The position numbers and the translations under genes are program-made. Under the pieces are notes generated by a model. That model made no database searches, was not told the DNA's origin, and worked only from the letters and a program-made list of their open reading frames with translations. DNA of 64,000 nucleotides from Mageeibacillus sp. (lineage in GTDB: Bacteria > Bacillota > Clostridia > Saccharofermentanales > Saccharofermentanaceae): assembly GCA_022484595.1 (NCBI GenBank), contig JAKVLB010000004.1, positions 1 to 64,000 on the forward strand, in the 5' to 3' direction. This document shows positions 61,124-64,000 of the stretch, one piece after another (the stretch's first letter is position 1; each line of letters begins with the position of its first letter).

Positions 61124-61132
61124 ATTATATCA
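61124..61132 (-). promoter_or_regulatory. Extended -10 promoter of the SseB-like gene
   Basis: The minus strand reads TGATATAAT, about 41 nt before the start. It lies just after the glycosyltransferase gene. Confidence 0.6.
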
Positions 61133-61151
61133 TAAGATTCCTGTACAAGTG

Positions 61152-62723
61152 TCACCAGGTGGGAGCAACAACAATTACTTCGCCTTTGACATATGTCCAG
61201 AGAATTGAATAATAGACAACTGACATTATAAAGAATGCAAGCGCTATTCCTTTCACCAATTTGTGCGGGAATGTCTTCCTGTAAAACGGAAGCTCAAACT
61301 CACCGGCTCTCAGAAGAAAGAAAGTGCAGCACAGAATAAACGGCGTGCTGTATCTGAAATCCTGCGAACATATATGCGGATACTTAATCGCGAAAACAAC
61401 CACCGACACAGTCTCCGTCGCAAACATAACAAACATCGCAAGTTCTTCCCAGAATTTTCCGCGCCTGCTTAATGTGCCTGCCGTGTAAATCATTCCGGCA
61501 GCAACGAGCACCAGAAGCACAAGGAAAATAAGCAGGAGCCAGTATCCGGTCATGCTCATAAGAAAGTCATCTCTGCAGTTCTCGCCTCCGAACAGGCATG
61601 TCTTGACCTGCGTTATGAATATGTTGTAATCCTGAGTTCCGTCGGAACCCAGGTTGAGATAGAAGTCTTCTATCGGAAACCCGTAAAAATCAAACAGCCT
61701 CTGTACCGGCGTAAATCTGCTTATGTCCTGATACTCGGACGTTGCCGGAAGCACATAATTAATCGGAACGCCGAACTTTATAAGATTGTGCACCTGAAAC
61801 CACAGCCCGAGCGGAGCCGCCGTTACCGCGAAAATCACCAGCTGAAGAAACGTCCTTTTCCCCCGGTGTTCCGTTTTGTTCGAGATAAGATCCTTTATAA
61901 ATTTAACAACGAAAAGAAATCCAAGAGGAAAAGCGATAACTCCGACGGCGAGTTTTGTCATCATGCCGAACCCGACAGCAAGCGCGGAAATAACTATATT
62001 CTTGTATTTCCCCTCCCTGAACCAGAGAACGCCGTAATAGAATCCGGTGAAATACAGAAGAATGGAAAGGATATCATTATTGAGAGAAGCAGAGAAAAGA
62101 ATGAACATCGGAAATGCGGACAGAACCAGAGCCGCAGAGGTACGGCTCTCTGTCTTGATTCCCAGGAGCTTCAGGTTCTTATATACCATAACTGTCGTAA
62201 GCTGCGCCCAGAACAGCGACAGCGCCTGCCACGCCTCATAGTTGTGGGTTCCCTTTGGAAGAAACAGCTCGTAGATTCTCATAAAAACGGCATCAACAAA
62301 GTAGTGGAACGGCGGATGATAGTACTGTCCCCTGTTCCTTATGTCGAAGTCCGGTATCCTGAAGAAATCCTTCACATAGAGCAGATACCCGGCGTGCCAG
62401 TCGTTGTAATCTCCCTCCTTGAAAACTCCAAGATCGTCCTGTCTCTCGGACAGATCGGTATACAGGTTGTAGCAAAGCTTGAGCCAGAATCCGATTACGA
62501 AAATGAGCACTATAACCGCATCTTCGCTCAGCATCCCCCTGCGTCTCAGATAGAGTCCGTATACTATAACCGCCGCGTACCCGGCAAGCATAAGTCCGAA
62601 AGTAACCTTGTCATTATCAAGCTGCATCCCGGTGGTGACAAGCACAAGAAAGCACCCTATAGCCGTAAATGCCACAGGGTGCTTCTTAAGTAAACTTATG
62701 AATCTGCTCTCTTTAATTGTCAA
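61152..62723 (-). CDS. Multi-spanning membrane glycosyltransferase (ArnT/PMT-like, GT39/83 type)
   Basis: 523 residues with about 11-12 transmembrane helices. The first extracellular loop holds acidic residues (ERQDDLGVFKEGDYNDWHAG) and GQYYHPPFHYFVDA, as in the lipid-linked-sugar-dependent GT-C superfamily. It probably transfers a sugar from a polyprenyl phosphate donor to a surface acceptor. The start is a TTG at 62723 that overlaps the stop of the CAP-domain gene (TTGA), with AGGAG 8 nt before it, so translation is coupled. The acceptor is unknown. Confidence 0.8.
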   Translation of the reverse strand: MTIKESRFISLLKKHPVAFTAIGCFLVLVTTGMQLDNDKVTFGLMLAGYAAVIVYGLYLRRRGMLSEDAVIVLIFVIGFWLKLCYNLYTDLSERQDDLGVFKEGDYNDWHAGYLLYVKDFFRIPDFDIRNRGQYYHPPFHYFVDAVFMRIYELFLPKGTHNYEAWQALSLFWAQLTTVMVYKNLKLLGIKTESRTSAALVLSAFPMFILFSASLNNDILSILLYFTGFYYGVLWFREGKYKNIVISALAVGFGMMTKLAVGVIAFPLGFLFVVKFIKDLISNKTEHRGKRTFLQLVIFAVTAAPLGLWFQVHNLIKFGVPINYVLPATSEYQDISRFTPVQRLFDFYGFPIEDFYLNLGSDGTQDYNIFITQVKTCLFGGENCRDDFLMSMTGYWLLLIFLVLLVLVAAGMIYTAGTLSRRGKFWEELAMFVMFATETVSVVVFAIKYPHICSQDFRYSTPFILCCTFFLLRAGEFELPFYRKTFPHKLVKGIALAFFIMSVVYYSILWTYVKGEVIVVAPTW

Positions 62724-64000
62724 AGCCCGAACTCCTGTACCCAGTAGTATGTGTACGTTCCGTTCTGCACGGTATAAAGAGAAGCTCCGAAGGTTTTGTA
62801 GTCAGGATTAAGCATGTTCGCGAGATGACTCGGAGAGTTCTTCCATGCTTCGAATACTTCATCAACCGAAGTCTGTCCGTATGCCAGATTCTCCCCGTAC
62901 ATCAAATCACTGTTAAGCGTCCACCACTCAGAACCGTCAGGTCTGATATGCCCCATATTTGTAGAGTCAGGAAGGGTTGAAGCCTCCGCCGCTCTAACGC
63001 TCGCACACGAAGCAAGTGTATCACTCCAGGTCAGTGCTTGCAATCCGTTCTCAGCCCTCAGATTGTTAACCATATCAAGAAGTGCTTTAGCTTGGTTTAC
63101 ATCAGCCGAGCCGGGATATGCGGACAGGTCATATCTTGATTTTGCCTGTGTCGCGGCACTTGTCGTGTCGCTTGTCGCAGCTGCAGTACCGGATGTTGCG
63201 GAAGAACTTTCAGAATCCTGATTCGCCGTAGTCGATTGTTCGGATTGCTCCGCCGCCTGCTCTGCCTGTTCCTTTGTCTGAAGCAGCGTTCCCTTCATGT
63301 AATATGCGGCGCCTAGGTATTGAACCAGTGCCCATCCGTCGTCGCTTATCGCAGTAACCGTAACTTCAGTTCCGGCGTCGACATCAATTCTTCTGTCGTC
63401 TCCGGTATAAGGGCTGAATCTTGCGAGAGTGCTCTGTATAACGATGTACTGGGTTTTGTCTTCGAGCCTTGTAAAGAATTTGACTGCGTGCAGGTTGTCG
63501 TCGCTTACAACGGTGGAAATAACCGTTCCGTCAGCAATTTCTGACTCGCCTGCATGCTCCTGCGCCCAGTTATCGGGCTTATCGGTCTTAACAAGAATGT
63601 AGCTCGGAAGATACTGTATGTCTCCGGAAGAATCGACAGCCGCCCAACCGTCCTCGCTGAAACCCAGAACCTTTACAACAGTGTCACTGTTCAGATCTAC
63701 CTGTACATCCGCCATATCGTCGGGCAGCTTATAAGTACTGACCTTTTTCTTTACGTAATAATAACAATCATCTCCGGGAGTAAAGAACACTGTAACTTTG
63801 GCATCCTTGAGTGCCTCGTCTTCGGCAGTCGTCGACGCAAGTGTCGTGCCTGATGTCTCGGACTGCGAACTCCCGGCAGTTGTCTCCGATGACGATAAAG
63901 CGTCGGGACCGGGTTCTCTTGAAGCCGCGCTCGTAATTACATCAGCCTGTACATAGCTCGGATTGTAGTAGGCACTGTACGCACCGGCACCAAGCAGGAA
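62720..64000 (-). CDS. Secreted SH3/CAP-domain protein (partial, 5' end off window)
   Basis: 426 codons are present; the frame stays open to the right edge, so the N-terminus is missing. The visible start (FLLGAGAYSAYYNPSYVQAD) looks like the end of a membrane anchor. A Ser/Thr/Glu linker follows, then SH3-like repeats with YVKKKVSTYKLPDD and a VTVTAISDDGWALVQYLG segment. A Gln/Ser/Thr linker precedes a C-terminal CAP (SCP/PR-1) domain with GHIRPDGSEW, GENLAYGQTS and SPSHLANMLNP, which keep the His and Glu of the family cleft. Bacterial CAP proteins are extracellular, of uncertain activity. It overlaps the glycosyltransferase start. Confidence 0.88.
   Translation of the reverse strand, partial: FLLGAGAYSAYYNPSYVQADVITSAASREPGPDALSSSETTAGSSQSETSGTTLASTTAEDEALKDAKVTVFFTPGDDCYYYVKKKVSTYKLPDDMADVQVDLNSDTVVKVLGFSEDGWAAVDSSGDIQYLPSYILVKTDKPDNWAQEHAGESEIADGTVISTVVSDDNLHAVKFFTRLEDKTQYIVIQSTLARFSPYTGDDRRIDVDAGTEVTVTAISDDGWALVQYLGAAYYMKGTLLQTKEQAEQAAEQSEQSTTANQDSESSSATSGTAAATSDTTSAATQAKSRYDLSAYPGSADVNQAKALLDMVNNLRAENGLQALTWSDTLASCASVRAAEASTLPDSTNMGHIRPDGSEWWTLNSDLMYGENLAYGQTSVDEVFEAWKNSPSHLANMLNPDYKTFGASLYTVQNGTYTYYWVQEFGL

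Noticed and set aside
1-64000. CRISPR arrays, insertion sequences, integrases, prophage genes
   Set aside because: I looked for regular repeats with spacers, transposase motifs and inverted-repeat ends and saw none.

Overview
The window looks like chromosomal DNA of a clostridial Firmicute, most likely a Lachnospiraceae-type gut or rumen anaerobe. Evidence: a FabK-type fatty acid synthesis operon, gatCAB, a T-box riboswitch, an SMS-like sufCB pair, TTGACA-17-TATAAT promoters with strong Shine-Dalgarno (SD) sites, and folD next to a cyclodeaminase-type cyclohydrolase. The genus cannot be fixed from sequence alone. I see no rRNA operon, CRISPR array, prophage or insertion sequence.

Layout. 1-1.8 kb: accessory locus on the minus strand with a small orphan protein, a SymE/AbrB-like toxin-type protein and a partial HsdM-like methylase whose SAM and NPPF motifs are eroded. 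1.9-6.1 kb: rlmD, folD, fchA and a secreted NlpC/P60 hydrolase. 6.3-14.5 kb: rpoB-rpoC with their own promoter; RpoB carries substitutions in the rifamycin pocket. 14.8-21.7 kb: gatC-gatA-gatB-CNNM/CBS-HAD, then a membrane-anchored foldase-like protein. 21.8-27.5 kb: a second foldase-like protein, glf, a HAD phosphatase and a GH3 glycosidase. 27.6-36.8 kb: one operon fabH-fabK-fabD-fabG-fabF-accB-fabZ-accC-accDA (fused), with a promoter overlapped by two FabT-like palindromes but no fabT or acpP. 36.9 kb: tRNA-Ser(CGA). 37.0-39.8 kb: a T-box leader (probable Ile specifier) driving an HTH-cupin-acyl-CoA synthetase fusion. 39.8-46.8 kb: DUF4130-like protein, acidic lipoprotein, thioesterase-trxB-tyrS, a TRIC channel, asparaginase and exonuclease III. 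46.8-50.6 kb: a 1274-residue LacI-type sensor/GGDEF/EAL/beta-helix protein. 50.8-53.4 kb: sufC-sufB-DUF4236. 53.6-58.4 kb: glmS-nudix-Sel1-nnrE. 58.5-64 kb: a membrane diguanylate cyclase, an SseB-like protein, a membrane glycosyltransferase and a partial SH3/CAP secreted protein.

Functional themes are transcription and translation core genes, membrane lipid synthesis, one-carbon folate chemistry, cell envelope functions and cyclic-di-GMP signalling. The strongest candidate for something undescribed is the T-box-controlled HTH-cupin-acyl-CoA synthetase. It could activate a branched-chain (or aromatic) acid for amino acid synthesis by reductive carboxylation when the cognate tRNA is uncharged. 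Also notable are a FolD that lacks the cyclohydrolase lysine beside a separate cyclohydrolase, the pseudo-methylase/SymE pair, and the four-module c-di-GMP protein.
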